From CAYGJN01 sp964350135 (GTDB lineage: Bacteria > Bdellovibrionota > Bacteriovoracia > Bacteriovoracales > Bacteriovoracaceae): a stretch of DNA of 5,184 nucleotides. Location of the stretch: assembly GCA_964350135.1 (NCBI GenBank), contig CAYGJN010000146.1, positions 1 to 5,184 on the forward strand. The letters run 5' to 3'. The translations under genes and the position numbers were made by a program. Positions 4,595-5,184 of this stretch are shown in pieces (position 1 is the stretch's first letter; each line of letters starts with the position of its first letter). The notes beneath the pieces are model-generated. The model worked only from the letters and a program-made list of their open reading frames with translations. It did no database searches and was not told the DNA's origin.

Positions 4595-5184
4595 ATGAGT
4601 TATAAATCGTTTTTTCAAATATTTTTATTCTCAATATTACTGGTGGGGTGTTCCTCCACCAGTAAAAAAACTTTAAACAATTACTCTAGTTATTTACAGG
4701 ACCAAGAATACAATAAGGCCTTGGAGCTGGTCATAAGCAAGGATTTTTATAAAGACAAAGAGTCTGAGCTTTTAAAATTAGTTGAGATAGGTACTGTTCA
4801 TCATCTTGAGGGAAATTATTATCAATCATTGAAGTTTTTTGATAAGGCTAAGGATTTAAGCGATAAGCTTTTTACTCAAAGTGTTTCTAAGAAAATAACT
4901 AAAACCATTGCAAATGATAATACTGATAATTATTACGGAGAAATCTATGAGAGATCACTTATTCGGTTTTATCCTTCTTTAAATCATTACCTTATTTATC
5001 AACAAGGCTTTTATGAAGCTTATAGCGTTGGAGATGGAGATGAGAAAAAAGATTTTCCTAAAGAAACTCTTGATAGAAAAAAAACGAGGCTTCATCGTGA
5101 CGCCGCAAGAGCTATGATTGTTGAATGGAACTCTAGAATAGATAGTTGGCGGGCAAAAAGAGCGGGAGATACGGTTTTTAAAGA
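4595..5184 (+). CDS. COG3014-like lipoprotein (3' end outside window)
   Basis: The frame is open from ATG 4595 to the window edge (196 codons), with no stop reached. Residues 1-19 form a lipoprotein signal with lipobox L16-V17-G18-C19 followed by Ser-Ser, predicting outer-membrane anchoring. The mature region is helical with a TPR-like rhythm: 'YLQDQEYNKALELV', then 'VEIGTVHHLEGNYYQSLKFFDKA'. Next comes T-N/D-x-x-x-x-Y-Y-G-E-I-Y-E-R (about 109-125) and 'FYPSLNHYLIYQQGFYEAY'. This segment order (small-helix repeats, Y-x-G-E-x-Y-E-R, then an L-N-x-x-L helix) is the pattern I associate with COG3014, an uncharacterised family often found beside LpoB-like genes; recognition is from memory. The next in-frame codon upstream of the region is a stop at 4586, so ATG 4595 is the first possible start. 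There is no clear ribosome site, so translation may depend on the upstream gene. Codons 15-24 form a strong hairpin. Confidence 0.72.
   Translation, partial: MSYKSFFQIFLFSILLVGCSSTSKKTLNNYSSYLQDQEYNKALELVISKDFYKDKESELLKLVEIGTVHHLEGNYYQSLKFFDKAKDLSDKLFTQSVSKKITKTIANDNTDNYYGEIYERSLIRFYPSLNHYLIYQQGFYEAYSVGDGDEKKDFPKETLDRKKTRLHRDAARAMIVEWNSRIDSWRAKRAGDTVFK
4637..4665 (+). promoter_or_regulatory. 12-bp RNA hairpin inside the start region of the last gene
   Basis: TTACTGGTGGGG (4637-4648) pairs with CTCCACCAGTAA (4654-4665) around a five-base TGTTC loop. Eleven Watson-Crick pairs and one G-U pair form in the plus-strand mRNA; on the other strand the wobble becomes a mismatch. It begins 42 bases after the first base of the ATG and covers codons 15-23 plus two bases of codon 24, including the lipobox. 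A run of A, not U, follows, so it is not an intrinsic terminator. Confidence 0.6.

Overview
The window is AT-rich bacterial DNA with short intergenic gaps, strong AGGAGG-type ribosome sites and many exported, lysine-rich proteins. A diderm (outer-membrane) bacterium is certain from the LpoB-like and other lipoproteins. The combination of stand-alone secreted FecR-domain proteins, LPP20-type proteins and low GC resembles Bdellovibrionota of the Bacteriovorax/Halobacteriovorax kind. That placement is an inference from general family knowledge and was not tested by any search.

Layout. Minus strand, left part: a secreted FecR-domain protein (1-616, C-terminus beyond the window edge) lies downstream of sodB (751-1326), a complete cytoplasmic iron superoxide dismutase with all four metal ligands. 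A hairpin with a GAAA loop sits directly after the sodB stop. A 208-base divergent intergenic region (1327-1534) separates this from the plus-strand cluster.

Plus strand, 1535 to the right edge: five genes in one direction with gaps of 9, 50, 10 and 9 bases. They encode a second secreted FecR-domain protein with a lysine/proline tail, an LPP20-like lipoprotein, a secreted LPP20-like protein with an extra C-terminal domain, an LpoB-like lipoprotein, and a COG3014-like lipoprotein cut by the window end. Every product carries an export signal: three lipoboxes and two type I signal peptides. The set therefore looks like one periplasm/outer-membrane module. LpoB in Escherichia coli activates the peptidoglycan synthase PBP1b, and LPP20 relatives (such as FlgP) build outer-membrane structures, so a role in envelope or cell-wall assembly is the best guess. 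No gene here proves it.

Two RNA-level features stand out in the cluster. One is a terminator-like hairpin with a UUCG loop between the two LPP20 genes (3004-3023). The other is a strong 12-bp hairpin embedded in the lipobox codons of the last gene (4637-4665). I see no tRNA, rRNA, CRISPR, insertion sequence or phage gene. No gap exceeds 300 bases.
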